DNA of 64,000 bases from Chryseobacterium sp. FH2 (lineage in GTDB: Bacteria; Bacteroidota; Bacteroidia; Flavobacteriales; Weeksellaceae), in assembly GCF_001045455.1 (NCBI RefSeq), contig NZ_LFNE01000007.1, forward strand, positions 124,001 to 188,000, given 5' to 3'. The notes beneath the pieces were generated by a model. The model had not been told where the DNA came from, searched no databases, and saw only the letters and a list, made by a program, of their open reading frames with translations. The translations under genes were made by a program, and so were the position numbers. Positions 9,301-17,513 of this stretch are shown one piece after another. Every line of letters begins with the position of its first letter. The first letter of the stretch is position 1.

Positions 9301-10096
9301 TTGCAATACCCGGAACCGGAATCCTGCTTTTTAACGGGTAAAGGTGAGCTTTTGCAGAATTAAAACCTGCATGCACGCCGGTGCTGATAATAGGGTGGTG
9401 AAGCGCAACGATGATCCTTTTGTCCTGATTTTTGTTAATCAAATCTTTAAATTCAGTGAAAAGATCTTCACGGGTTTTTATGGTGCAGTTTTTATTAATT
9501 CCCGGATAGTTGTCCCAATTTACTAAAGCCCATTCTGTATCAATAACAATTAATTTTATGTCATTTGTAAGATTAATATCGTCAATGGGACAAGAATTTT
9601 TTGGTAAAAATGCTTTTTTGTCATTTAAATAGGTTTTTACAAATTCTTCCTGAGCTTTCAGCCCGTCAAGACCATTATACCAATCATGATTTCCGGGGAT
9701 TACAATTGTTTTTCCCCTGAAATTTTTCGAAATGGCAAGCTGGTTTTCAAGTTTTTGTTTGGCTAAAGGATAGCCTCTGTCACTTTCTTTCGGCATTCCG
9801 CCCGGATAAATATTATCGCCCAAAAAAATCAGCATAGAATTTTTATCAGCAGAATCTAGCTTACTTTTCAATAAATTCAAGGTATTCTGAGCCTGTATTT
9901 CGTCTGCATTTCCGACGTCACCGACTAAGAAAATTTTAAAGTCATTTTCAGATTTTATATCAGAATTTTTTACTTCAAATAAGTTTTTACCCTTTTTCAC
10001 GTTATATGTTGCGCAGGAATACATGACTCCGGCAGACAATAGAACCCTAACGATAATAGAAGTTTTTTTTAGATGAGTTTTCAAGGATAAATTCAT
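6380..10096 (-). CDS. Metallophosphoesterase fused to an Omp85/D15-like outer-membrane barrel
   Basis: This 1,238-residue protein joins two unlike parts. After a lipoprotein-like signal (M-Y-S-C near residue 28), residues 50-370 carry the calcineurin-like phosphoesterase motifs: G-D-V-G-N, G-D-N-I-Y, G-N-H-D-W, A-L-H-H-P and S-G-H-D-H. The middle is a long conserved region with a W-D-R-H-S-D-Q-W-K-W-A patch and no clear family. The last 350 or so residues are aromatic-rich alternating strands ending in F-Y-G-S-D-G-G-R-I-S-A-T-L-G-M-T-F, typical of a C-terminal outer-membrane beta-barrel of surface antigen D15 type. I infer an outer-membrane-anchored phosphatase; substrate unknown. The HD/Pycsar-domain gene is divergent, with only 26 bases between the starts. 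Confidence 0.85.
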   Translation of the reverse strand: MNLSLKTHLKKTSIIVRVLLSAGVMYSCATYNVKKGKNLFEVKNSDIKSENDFKIFLVGDVGNADEIQAQNTLNLLKSKLDSADKNSMLIFLGDNIYPGGMPKESDRGYPLAKQKLENQLAISKNFRGKTIVIPGNHDWYNGLDGLKAQEEFVKTYLNDKKAFLPKNSCPIDDINLTNDIKLIVIDTEWALVNWDNYPGINKNCTIKTREDLFTEFKDLINKNQDKRIIVALHHPIISTGVHAGFNSAKAHLYPLKSRIPVPGIASLINIVRSSSGANLEDINNQHYADLSNRLKSMVQDKDNIIFVSGHDHNLQYHEERNIRQIISGAGSKVDPSTIAEKSDFSYGGNGFAILNLRKDQSSDVEYFSTKDNQLEKLTHISVFSKPDAFINNFSETLPNTFTSSVYPEEFTQKGKFYRWLWGEHYRKYYGIPVEAPTANISELDGGYTPFREGGGNQSNSLRLKSNNGQEFVMRGVKKSAVRFLNNMAFKKSTFGNELNNTFPDKFLLDFYTTNHPFTPFSVGNLADKVNIFHSNPRLYYIPKQKALGRYNENYGDEMYMIEERFSADPKTLESLDNAKDIVSTDDVLKNLTKNYKYSVDKESYIRARIFDMLIGDWDRHSDQWKWAEYKDGDNIIYKPIPRDRDQAFSKYDGVAFKIIMNIPAIRHMKTFKDDIKNVKWMNMEPYPLDLIFLKSSTQDEWIAQAKYIQEHLSDKDIEEAFDNLPEEVKDETITDIQRKLKSRKLKLQNYASQYYDVLQEKVPLAGTVNPDKFVITKTGNSVNVKQYKLGKKQESPELVFEKTYDDSKTKELWIYGLEDDDIYEVTGDGKPRMTIRLIGGYNHDVYNVENGSRVKIYDFKSQKNTYNAKTATKNITDDYDINTYNYKHPKYNFFAGYPNLDYNPDDGVIIGVLANYTVNNFIRDPYTQKHSLRANFYTATGGFNLAYKGIFKKAISGWDLNLDAFYSTPRFAENFFGLSNESPYDKENTEREYNRARISKIYFAPSISKKSWMNLEHQFQLSFENNKIERKGDRFVDVSPDVKPEVFNDQQFGGANYTFSFKNSDNSAFPTLGMEFLLNAAWKTNLSDFNKNFVTLKGTLTIDHKIDKRGIFVFANSSNGMWINNNHFEFYQAASIGGNNGLRAFRNDRFSGKAYFTNNSEVRWDFGRVRNNIIPANMGILLGYDVGRVWNDNEKSNKWHQSVGTGFWMSVVEMFSARLNYFYGSDGGRISATLGMTF

Positions 10097-10122
10097 AAAT
10101 TTACATTAACAAAAATTCAGGA

Positions 10123-11289
10123 ATGAGCATTTTACGCAAAGCTAGAGATTATGTTGAAATCTTATTCAAAGATAAGTTATCTTCTGTATATTTTTATCAT
10201 AATTTTATTCATACCACCTATACGGTCAATAAGGCTGAAGAAATTATGAAAAATACGCCTGTTTCCGGCGAGGATCAGGAGAAAGTATTATTGGCTCTTT
10301 GGTTTCATGACACGGGTTATATAGAATGTGCCCAAAATCATGAAGAGGAAGGTGTGAAGATTGTGAAAGATTTTCTACAAAAAGAAAATTATCCTGAAAA
10401 TTATATTGAGGATGTTGCAAAACTTATTTTGGCAACAAAAATAACCTACGAACCACAGAATCTTTTAGAAAAAATTGTAAAAGATGCAGACTGCAGCCAT
10501 TTTGCAAGTCATGATTATAACGATATTTCTGATGCTTTAAGAAAAGAATGGGAGCTTACCAATGTAAGATGTTTTTCAAATGATGAATGGAATGCCGGAA
10601 ACCTGGATATGCTGAAAAATAAGCATCATTATTATACAGATTATGCAAAAGAAAATTGGGATCCTCTAAAAAAGAAAAATATTAAGAAAATCGAGAAGAA
10701 ACTGGAAAAAGAAGATGAAAAAAAGGATAGCCCTGATAACAAAAAAGAAAAAGAAACGAAATCTGACAGAAGCGTAGACACGTTATTCAGGGTGACTTTG
10801 AATAATCATACGAGATTAAGTGATATTGCAGACAGCAAAGCAAATATTTTACTTTCTGTAAATGCAATTATCATCTCAGTCTGTCTTTCTGTTTTGGTGC
10901 CAAAATTAGACGCTCCGAAAAATTCTCATTTGGTAATTCCTAGTTTCATTTTGCTGTTATCCAGTGTTTTGACTATAATTTTCGCAATTTTATCTACAAA
11001 ACCGAACGTCACAAAGGCAAAATTCACCAATCAGGATGTTATAGACAGGAAAGTAAATCTTTTATTCTTTGGTAATTTTAACAGAATGCTTTTTGATGAT
11101 TATCATAATGCAATGAAGGACTTAATCAAAGACAGAGATTATATTTATGATTCTATGGTGAAAGATTTGTACTATCTGGGAAAAGTGCTGGATAGAAAAT
11201 ACAAGCTTTTGTCTACAACATATAAAATTTTCATGGCCGGAATTATTATTTCCGTATTGTCTTTCGGATATGCTTTTCTTAGTCTTTAA
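10123..11289 (+). CDS. HD-domain protein with Pycsar-type transmembrane effector domain
   Basis: The 388-residue product has an N-terminal HD phosphohydrolase-like half (H-N-F-I-H near residue 25, W-F-H-D-T-G near 63, H-E-E-E-G near 74) and a charged Lys/Glu linker around 180-215. The C-terminal half matches the membrane domain of Pycsar effectors (PycTM-like): an F-R-V-T-L-N-N-H-x-x-L-S-D-I-A-D-x-K-A-N-I-L-L motif, two adjacent transmembrane segments and a third near the end. Pycsar effectors respond to cyclic pyrimidine nucleotides made by a linked cyclase during phage infection. No cyclase gene is within this window, so this is an orphan effector-like protein; a housekeeping role is possible. 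Confidence 0.75.
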   Translation: MSILRKARDYVEILFKDKLSSVYFYHNFIHTTYTVNKAEEIMKNTPVSGEDQEKVLLALWFHDTGYIECAQNHEEEGVKIVKDFLQKENYPENYIEDVAKLILATKITYEPQNLLEKIVKDADCSHFASHDYNDISDALRKEWELTNVRCFSNDEWNAGNLDMLKNKHHYYTDYAKENWDPLKKKNIKKIEKKLEKEDEKKDSPDNKKEKETKSDRSVDTLFRVTLNNHTRLSDIADSKANILLSVNAIIISVCLSVLVPKLDAPKNSHLVIPSFILLLSSVLTIIFAILSTKPNVTKAKFTNQDVIDRKVNLLFFGNFNRMLFDDYHNAMKDLIKDRDYIYDSMVKDLYYLGKVLDRKYKLLSTTYKIFMAGIIISVLSFGYAFLSL

Positions 11290-11320
11290 TGTTGAAATTT
11301 AATTTAAACTTACATAAAAA

Positions 11321-12235
11321 ATGATTATCAGACAGCGCACGAATTGGCTGAAAATGCTGTTTATATGGAAAGGATCTGTGTTGAAAAAAATCATTGTTCA
11401 GCTTTCTGTGATTCTGTTGTTTTCTTTGGCAATCTATTTTTTCAAAGGAAGGATTTTTGATTATAAAGTTCATCTTAACCCGACTATTTTTACTTTGCTA
11501 GGTCTTGCATTGGCTATTTTTATGGGATTCTGTAATTCTGCGAGCTATGACAGATTTTGGGAAGGGCGTAAACTTTGGGGATTACTGGTAATCGAAACCC
11601 GTTCGTTGACACGACAGATTTTATCTTTTGTACCGAATACGTCGAAAGTGGAAAAACAGGAAATAGTTAAATTAATTTCCGCTTTCTGCTGGTCTTTAAA
11701 TTATCAGCTAAGGGATAAACCCGGAACAGAGCATCTTTCAGGATTGCTTTCGCCGGAACAGGCAGAACAATTGAAAGGTAAAAAGTTTATTCCAAGTATC
11801 ATTTTAGGATTCATTGCAGACTGGCTGAATGAGCAACATAAAAAAGGTAATATTGATACGATTATCTTAACTCAAATGGATCATCAATTAAATCAATTTT
11901 CTAATATTTCTGGAGGCTGCGAGAGAATTTATAATACACCTTTACCGTTTGCTTACAGTGTTTTGCTTCATCGGACAGTATATTTGTATTGCTTTTGGCT
12001 GCCTTTTGGATTGGTTGATACTCTGGGCTGGATGATGCCTTTGATTGTCCTTTTGATAAGCTATACTTTTATTGCTTTGGATGCCATTATTCAGGAGATT
12101 GGTGAGCCTTTTGGTGAAGAGGAAAATGATTTGGCACTGAACAGTATTTGCAGAACAATAGAGTTTTCCATTTTTGAACAGGCGGAAATCCCACAGGGTG
12201 AATTGAAAAAACCGGATTCTTATTTTGTGGATTAA
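11321..12235 (+). CDS. Bestrophin-like (YneE/UPF0187) anion channel
   Basis: The 304-residue membrane protein has the bestrophin-family pattern: a basic N-terminal W-L-K-M-L-F-I-W-K-G-S-V, a first hydrophobic hairpin, the S-Y-D-R-F-W-E-G-R-K-L-W-G-L-L box near residue 73, and later F-G-L-V-D-T-L-G-W-M-M-P followed by a membrane segment and the D-A-I-I-Q-E-I-G-E-P-F-G acidic motif. Bacterial members form pentameric anion or cation channels. Length is usual for the family. It is co-directional with the HD/Pycsar gene 31 bases upstream and may share its transcript. Confidence 0.88.
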   Translation: MIIRQRTNWLKMLFIWKGSVLKKIIVQLSVILLFSLAIYFFKGRIFDYKVHLNPTIFTLLGLALAIFMGFCNSASYDRFWEGRKLWGLLVIETRSLTRQILSFVPNTSKVEKQEIVKLISAFCWSLNYQLRDKPGTEHLSGLLSPEQAEQLKGKKFIPSIILGFIADWLNEQHKKGNIDTIILTQMDHQLNQFSNISGGCERIYNTPLPFAYSVLLHRTVYLYCFWLPFGLVDTLGWMMPLIVLLISYTFIALDAIIQEIGEPFGEEENDLALNSICRTIEFSIFEQAEIPQGELKKPDSYFVD

Positions 12236-12237
12236 TT

Positions 12238-14538
12238 TTATACCAAAGAAACCCTCAATGCCAGCAATCCCGTAATTCCCTGTAAATCCTCGACTCGTAA
12301 AAACTCCACATCATTCTGAAGAATCCCTTTTTTCTGAAGTTTGCTGATGTAGTCTAAGTATTCTTTCTGATTTTCCATACCAAAGTAAACAATCGTAATT
12401 TTTCCGGGGCAGGTAATTCTTTCCTGGGAATCTTTTACATGTGCTTTATCAAGGCGCTTTTTAATGATTTCATAATAAGAATTGAAGGCTCCGTCGATGT
12501 CAAAGCGCTTTTCATCCATTCGAAAACGGATATCTATTTTCTCATTATAAACAAAAATCAGTGAAGCAATATCTAAAGAAATAGGTAAATCTTTTTTGAA
12601 GCTCTGAAACTCCTGTTCTATATTGCAAATAGTTTTTAACTGCCAATATCTCAGTTTATGAACAATTTTAGAGGTATAATGTAAATCCGGCGCGATATTA
12701 TGCCCAATGTACAAATTATGCTCTATGCCATCAGATTTAAATCTTTCATAATAATGCGGGAAAATCTGCTGAGCATTTACCTGGCTTTCATCCAGTATAT
12801 CCGCTAATTTTCTGTTAACCAATGTTATTGATTCGTCTAAACTTCTTCTGTGACTGTAGAATAAGTGGTTTTGAGGAAAAACTTTAGCAAAATAATCTTT
12901 AATTTTTGTTTTAACCTCTTTTGTGCTTTTTACTTCAAGTTTTCCCTGTAAATAAGGGTGAATCTCATCTCTCAATAACCTTTGGAGGCGTTGCTCTGTA
13001 TCTGCTTTTATTTCGTTATTTAATTCATTTTCAAAAATATCTAAAGCGAGTAAATATTTCTCTGAATCTGAATTAACCAGTGCAAAAATTTCATGAAGAC
13101 ATTCTATCTGGTCATTTAAATCTTCAAGCATCAAATTAAACCTCTTTTCCGAAGACGAACGAATATCTGAAAAACCAAAAAGCGGCGTAAGATTTTTAAA
13201 AGAAATCTGTTTTAAAGTGTACATTTTCTTTGCTAAAGAGGCATTGAAATATTTTTCAGCTTCGTTTCTGAACTTCCAGACCACACTGTCGTGGATGGTC
13301 GTATATTCTCTTTGGATAATTGCTTCAATCTGATTGTTTCTTTCAAAACTGAATCTTGTCAGTGAAAACAAAATCATATCAACGAAAAATTCCAGTTTTT
13401 TAAGCTTTAAACCATTTAAGCTGTTGGGTTGAGGTGATGTAAATTCCATGATAGCTAACAGTTCGTTGTCTTTCATTATCGGAATTACCATAAAACTATT
13501 GATATTATTTTCCTTTAAAATACTGAAGGAAGGCATTTTCTTGATTTGATGATCTAGATTGTCAACATTGGAAACAACGATCGGTTTTGAATTATAATTA
13601 AAATTCTCAAAAGCTGTTTTTCTTATTTCTTCGTCAAAAGTATTAATCCAGAAATCAAGAATATGATTGGTAAAAACGTTTTCATAAATCGGAACTTTTT
13701 CAAGCCTTTTTTCCTTTTTATTGAAAAGCATTAATCCAAAATTCAGTTCGGAAATATCAAAATAGGATTTGAAAATCTCGGTCAAATTCTCATCGGGAAT
13801 CAGGTTTTCCGGATCAATTTTTATCATACTTGATTTCAAATCTGATAAAGCTACTTCTGAAGTGCAGTCAACGAGAGAAATAATAGTAAAGCCACTTAAA
13901 ATCCATGACTTTGAAGGGAAATATTTTTTCCACAGCTTGATGTCGTCCAAATTCTCAAGCAGCATATCAATCACACTTTCACTTGGTACTTTTGCATATT
14001 CCGTAGGATAAATTTCGCTAAAATCTGAATTTACCGTGATTTTATAATGTTTCATAATCCCTTGCTTATTCGGGATGTCATAGTAAAAGGGTAGGGTAGA
14101 TTTTATATCACGTTTGAAATAAACCTGTAAAATCAGACAGCAGCAAAAAACATAAAATTCGTCGTCATTGATATTCCTCAATTCTATTTCGAAATCTTTT
14201 CCGGCATCTTTTAAAATATTTTTGAATCTTTCAGTGTAATTGAAGGTAATATTGGAAAGAGGAATGCTTGCCGCTTTTATTTCATTATTGGTGAGACCGG
14301 TCGGAAAGAGGTCTGCCAAAAGGAGTTTGATGAGATCTTCATTTTTTTCAAGTAAGCTTAAATCCTGAAATCCATCTCTCAGTTCCTGAAAATTTTTTGT
14401 TTTTTCAATCAACGATTCAGCGTAATTGACACGATATTCAAGCCTGTCATTGTAACGGATATGTTCCAACACATCCAAATATTTTTTGAACGAAATGTAA
14501 ACCTGAAATGGAGCGTCTTTCTTGTAAAGATTTGCCAA
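12238..14538 (-). CDS. GAF-domain protein of unknown function
   Basis: A 766-residue cytoplasmic-looking protein without signal peptide or membrane segments. A stretch around residues 255-400 (F-M-V-I-P-I-M-K-D-N-E-L-L-A-I-M-E-F) looks like a GAF-type sensory domain. The rest is mostly helical and holds no kinase, cyclase or HD motif that I can see. It converges on the bestrophin gene with a two-base gap between stop codons and lies downstream of the nuo operon on the same strand, separated by a terminator. Confidence 0.6.
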   Translation of the reverse strand: MANLYKKDAPFQVYISFKKYLDVLEHIRYNDRLEYRVNYAESLIEKTKNFQELRDGFQDLSLLEKNEDLIKLLLADLFPTGLTNNEIKAASIPLSNITFNYTERFKNILKDAGKDFEIELRNINDDEFYVFCCCLILQVYFKRDIKSTLPFYYDIPNKQGIMKHYKITVNSDFSEIYPTEYAKVPSESVIDMLLENLDDIKLWKKYFPSKSWILSGFTIISLVDCTSEVALSDLKSSMIKIDPENLIPDENLTEIFKSYFDISELNFGLMLFNKKEKRLEKVPIYENVFTNHILDFWINTFDEEIRKTAFENFNYNSKPIVVSNVDNLDHQIKKMPSFSILKENNINSFMVIPIMKDNELLAIMEFTSPQPNSLNGLKLKKLEFFVDMILFSLTRFSFERNNQIEAIIQREYTTIHDSVVWKFRNEAEKYFNASLAKKMYTLKQISFKNLTPLFGFSDIRSSSEKRFNLMLEDLNDQIECLHEIFALVNSDSEKYLLALDIFENELNNEIKADTEQRLQRLLRDEIHPYLQGKLEVKSTKEVKTKIKDYFAKVFPQNHLFYSHRRSLDESITLVNRKLADILDESQVNAQQIFPHYYERFKSDGIEHNLYIGHNIAPDLHYTSKIVHKLRYWQLKTICNIEQEFQSFKKDLPISLDIASLIFVYNEKIDIRFRMDEKRFDIDGAFNSYYEIIKKRLDKAHVKDSQERITCPGKITIVYFGMENQKEYLDYISKLQKKGILQNDVEFLRVEDLQGITGLLALRVSLV

Positions 14539-14565
14539 AGCTGAAATTTAAAGTAAAGTTATAAA

Positions 14566-14593
14566 AAAAGCACAACATTGCTGCTGTGCTTTT
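14566..14593 (-). terminator. Terminator of the nuo operon
   Basis: Arms 14566-14574 and 14585-14593 (AAAAGCACA / TGTGCTTTT) pair perfectly. On the minus strand the stem is followed by a T run. It lies just after nuoN and before the GAF gene. Confidence 0.75.
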
Positions 14594-14617
14594 GATTTTT
14601 ATCTTTTAAGATTGGTT

Positions 14618-16003
14618 TTACAACCCGAATTGTCTTGCAAATAAATCAGGAAAAACACCTAAAGCAATGATGGAAACAATGACAAATACTGCAACAATAT
14701 TATAAGTCAGTGTTACTTTCTCTGAAGATTTGAAAGTACTTTCTTTGAAGAAGAACATTGCAATAATCAATCTCAGGTAATATGCAATTGAAACTGCAGA
14801 ACCTAAAACAGCAACTAAAACCAGAAATACTCCGTGTTTTGAATTCATTGCCTGAGAGAATAAAGCAAATTTCCCCATGAAGCCAGCTGTTAACGGAACT
14901 CCCGCCATTGAAAGCATGGAAATGGCTGCTACTGTCGCCAATAAAGGTTCTGACTTTGCCAATCCTTTGAAAGCTCCAAAAGAAGTTTCTCTTTTCAGTT
15001 TTTCTACATAAATCAAGCACATGAAAACTCCTACAGTTGATAAAGCATAGGCAAATAAATAAAATGCTAAATTATATGTAGAAAGAATTGTCATTCCGTA
15101 GAAAACCAGCCCGATGTATCCTGCATGAGAAACAGAAGAGTATGCCAGCATTCTTTTTGCGTTTGTCTGCGCAAGACCCATAACGTTTGCCAAAAGTAAT
15201 GTAATGATTAAGAATACCCCTAAAACATTAATCCATTCTGCCGTAACTCCTCCGAAGCCAATTGTCATTAATCTGAATAATGCGAAAAATCCTGAAATTT
15301 TTACAACACTTGCCATGAAAGCAGTGATTAATGAAGGGGCTCCATAATAAACATCAGGACTCCACATATGGAAAGGTGCCAATGCCACTTTGAATGCCAA
15401 TGCACAAAAGATTAATAAAACTCCTAAAATGAACATTCCGTCTTTAGGATTTGAAATTCCAAAATCCTGGATTTTATATAAATCGAAACTTCCAACACTT
15501 CCGTAGATAAATGCAATACCGAAAAGCAAAAAACCTGTCGCAAATGCACCCATTAAGAAATATTTAATTGAAGCTTCGTTCGACCTTAAATCCGTTTTAT
15601 TAGCTCCCGCCATTACATATAAAGGAATAGAAAGGATTTCAACTCCTAAAAATAGCGTTACTAAGTTTTGGTATCCAAAAAGAATAATTCCACCGCACAA
15701 TGCAAAAAGCATCAATGCGTATAATTCTGACTGGTGGCTTCTATGGTTGCTGAATGCAAAGCCTCCCAAAAAGAATAATAATAATGTCGTTACGATTGAT
15801 ATTTTAGTAAATAAAGCAGTATTTGCAGTATAATCATACATGTGTCTGTACTTTTCGAAGAAAGCACATTCCGGCATGAAACTTACATATAATGCGATGA
15901 TTAATCCCAAAATCCCAATGTATCTTGCGAATTTCCCTTGTTCAAAAACTCCTGAAAATAACGCAACAACTGCCGTTAGGAAAACAATAATTAAAACACT
16001 CAT
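14618..16003 (-). CDS. nuoN: NADH-quinone oxidoreductase subunit N
   Basis: A 461-residue polytopic membrane protein, about 14 hydrophobic segments, belonging to the Mrp antiporter-like proton-channel subunits of complex I. The conserved region K-V-A-L-A-P-F-H-M-W-S-P-D-V-Y-Y-G-A-P with its broken-helix Lys and Pro is near residue 210, and L-A-Y-S-S-V-S-H-A-G-Y near 290. It is the last gene of the operon, 16 bases after nuoM and upstream of the operon terminator. Confidence 0.96.
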   Translation of the reverse strand: MSVLIIVFLTAVVALFSGVFEQGKFARYIGILGLIIALYVSFMPECAFFEKYRHMYDYTANTALFTKISIVTTLLLFFLGGFAFSNHRSHQSELYALMLFALCGGIILFGYQNLVTLFLGVEILSIPLYVMAGANKTDLRSNEASIKYFLMGAFATGFLLFGIAFIYGSVGSFDLYKIQDFGISNPKDGMFILGVLLIFCALAFKVALAPFHMWSPDVYYGAPSLITAFMASVVKISGFFALFRLMTIGFGGVTAEWINVLGVFLIITLLLANVMGLAQTNAKRMLAYSSVSHAGYIGLVFYGMTILSTYNLAFYLFAYALSTVGVFMCLIYVEKLKRETSFGAFKGLAKSEPLLATVAAISMLSMAGVPLTAGFMGKFALFSQAMNSKHGVFLVLVAVLGSAVSIAYYLRLIIAMFFFKESTFKSSEKVTLTYNIVAVFVIVSIIALGVFPDLFARQFGL

Positions 16004-16019
16004 TTTTTAAAATATCAAA

Positions 16020-17513
16020 TTAGCTTACCATTGATTGGTAGATAAACTTTAACGAACTATTCACCATTTCGATTATCGGTTGTGGGAAAATACCAAGTAC
16101 AATCACAAAAACCGCTAAACTTGCCAATACAGAGAATTCTACTGCAGATAAATCTTTTGCCGTACTCAAAACCGCTTCATCGCCCTGGCCAAACATCGCT
16201 TTTCCGTAAAATCTCAATAAGTATACAGCACAAAGTATTACCGTAAGACCAGCGATTACCGCTGCCAATCCGTTGAAATCATAGACTGATTTTAACAGGA
16301 TAAATTCTCCGATAAATCCATTAGTCAAAGGAACTCCCATTGAACCCAGTATAATAATCAGAAACAATACCGCAAATTTAGGAGCTACTTTCGCCAGACC
16401 TCCCATTTGTCTGATGTCTCTTGATTTAAATCTCTTGTATAAAATATCACAACAGTAGAATAGACCTACTACATTGATACCGTGAGCAAAAGTTTGTACC
16501 AAAGCACCTTCAGCACCTTCAATATTGAAAGTCCCTCTTAAGGTAATCACTGCTGAAGCGAAGATACCCGCAACCATTAATCCAACGTGCGAGAAGGAAG
16601 AATACGCAATGATTCTCTTCATATCAGTTTGAATAATAGCGATTAACGCACCGTGAACAATCCCAACAATTGCAAGGATGATTACAATCTGTCCTGAAAT
16701 TCCTGCAATCGGAATCGGAGTGATTGGTAATAAATAACGTAAAACTCCATACACTGCCATTTTAAGCATGATACCTGATAGAAGCATCGAGCCCTGAGTT
16801 GGTGAATAAGTATACGTATCGGGTTGCCAGGTATGGAAAGGAAAAACCGGTAATTTCACTGCAAAAGCAAAGAAAATAAACCAGAATACCACTGTCTGCT
16901 GTGTTTCGTTTAGTTGAGCATTATATAAATCAGTCAATGCAAATGATGCAGAGTGATTGTAAACATAAATCAATCCTGCTAACATGAATAAAGACCCAAC
17001 GAATGTATAGACAAAGAATTTCGTAGTAAATTCCAATCTTTTATTTTCCTGACCCCAAAGTCCGGCAATAAACCAGATCGGAATCAAAGTTACTTCCCAG
17101 AAAATGTAGAATAATAGCCCGTCAAGCGAAGTGAATACTCCTATAAGCCCGAACTGCATCAGCAAAATCAAACCATAGAATGTATTTCTGTAGCTTACAT
17201 TTTCATTAAAAGAAGATAAAATAATAATTGGTGCTAAAATATTAGTCAATAATAAAAGAAGTAAACTCATCCCATCGATACCGAAGTGAAGAGAGCTCTT
17301 TATAAATTGTGACCAAGGGTAATTGATTTCATGTTGCAACACGCTATCCACAGTGGGATTAAAATTAAAATCCGATGCAACATAAAAGGTTACAAGCATT
17401 TGAATCAATGCAATTCCTAGTGCCAAATATTTGCTGGAATTGTTTTTCCAAGCAAAAACTAATCCCGAACCTACTAGAGGTAATAGTAATAATGTTAATA
17501 ATAAACCAGACAT
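16020..17513 (-). CDS. nuoM: NADH-quinone oxidoreductase subunit M
   Basis: The 497-residue antiporter-like subunit has the family sequences W-E-V-T-L-I-P-I-W-F near residue 140, K-L-P-V-F-P-F-H-T-W-Q-P-D near 220 and I-A-Y-S-S-F-S-H-V-G near 303. These hold the Glu and Lys residues of the proton path. Its start overlaps the last base of the nuoL stop, so translation is coupled. Confidence 0.96.
   Translation of the reverse strand: MSGLLLTLLLLPLVGSGLVFAWKNNSSKYLALGIALIQMLVTFYVASDFNFNPTVDSVLQHEINYPWSQFIKSSLHFGIDGMSLLLLLLTNILAPIIILSSFNENVSYRNTFYGLILLMQFGLIGVFTSLDGLLFYIFWEVTLIPIWFIAGLWGQENKRLEFTTKFFVYTFVGSLFMLAGLIYVYNHSASFALTDLYNAQLNETQQTVVFWFIFFAFAVKLPVFPFHTWQPDTYTYSPTQGSMLLSGIMLKMAVYGVLRYLLPITPIPIAGISGQIVIILAIVGIVHGALIAIIQTDMKRIIAYSSFSHVGLMVAGIFASAVITLRGTFNIEGAEGALVQTFAHGINVVGLFYCCDILYKRFKSRDIRQMGGLAKVAPKFAVLFLIIILGSMGVPLTNGFIGEFILLKSVYDFNGLAAVIAGLTVILCAVYLLRFYGKAMFGQGDEAVLSTAKDLSAVEFSVLASLAVFVIVLGIFPQPIIEMVNSSLKFIYQSMVS

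Noticed and set aside
6741..9526. Several short plus-strand frames inside the phosphoesterase-barrel gene
   Set aside because: They are antisense to a well-supported gene and lack any domain character.
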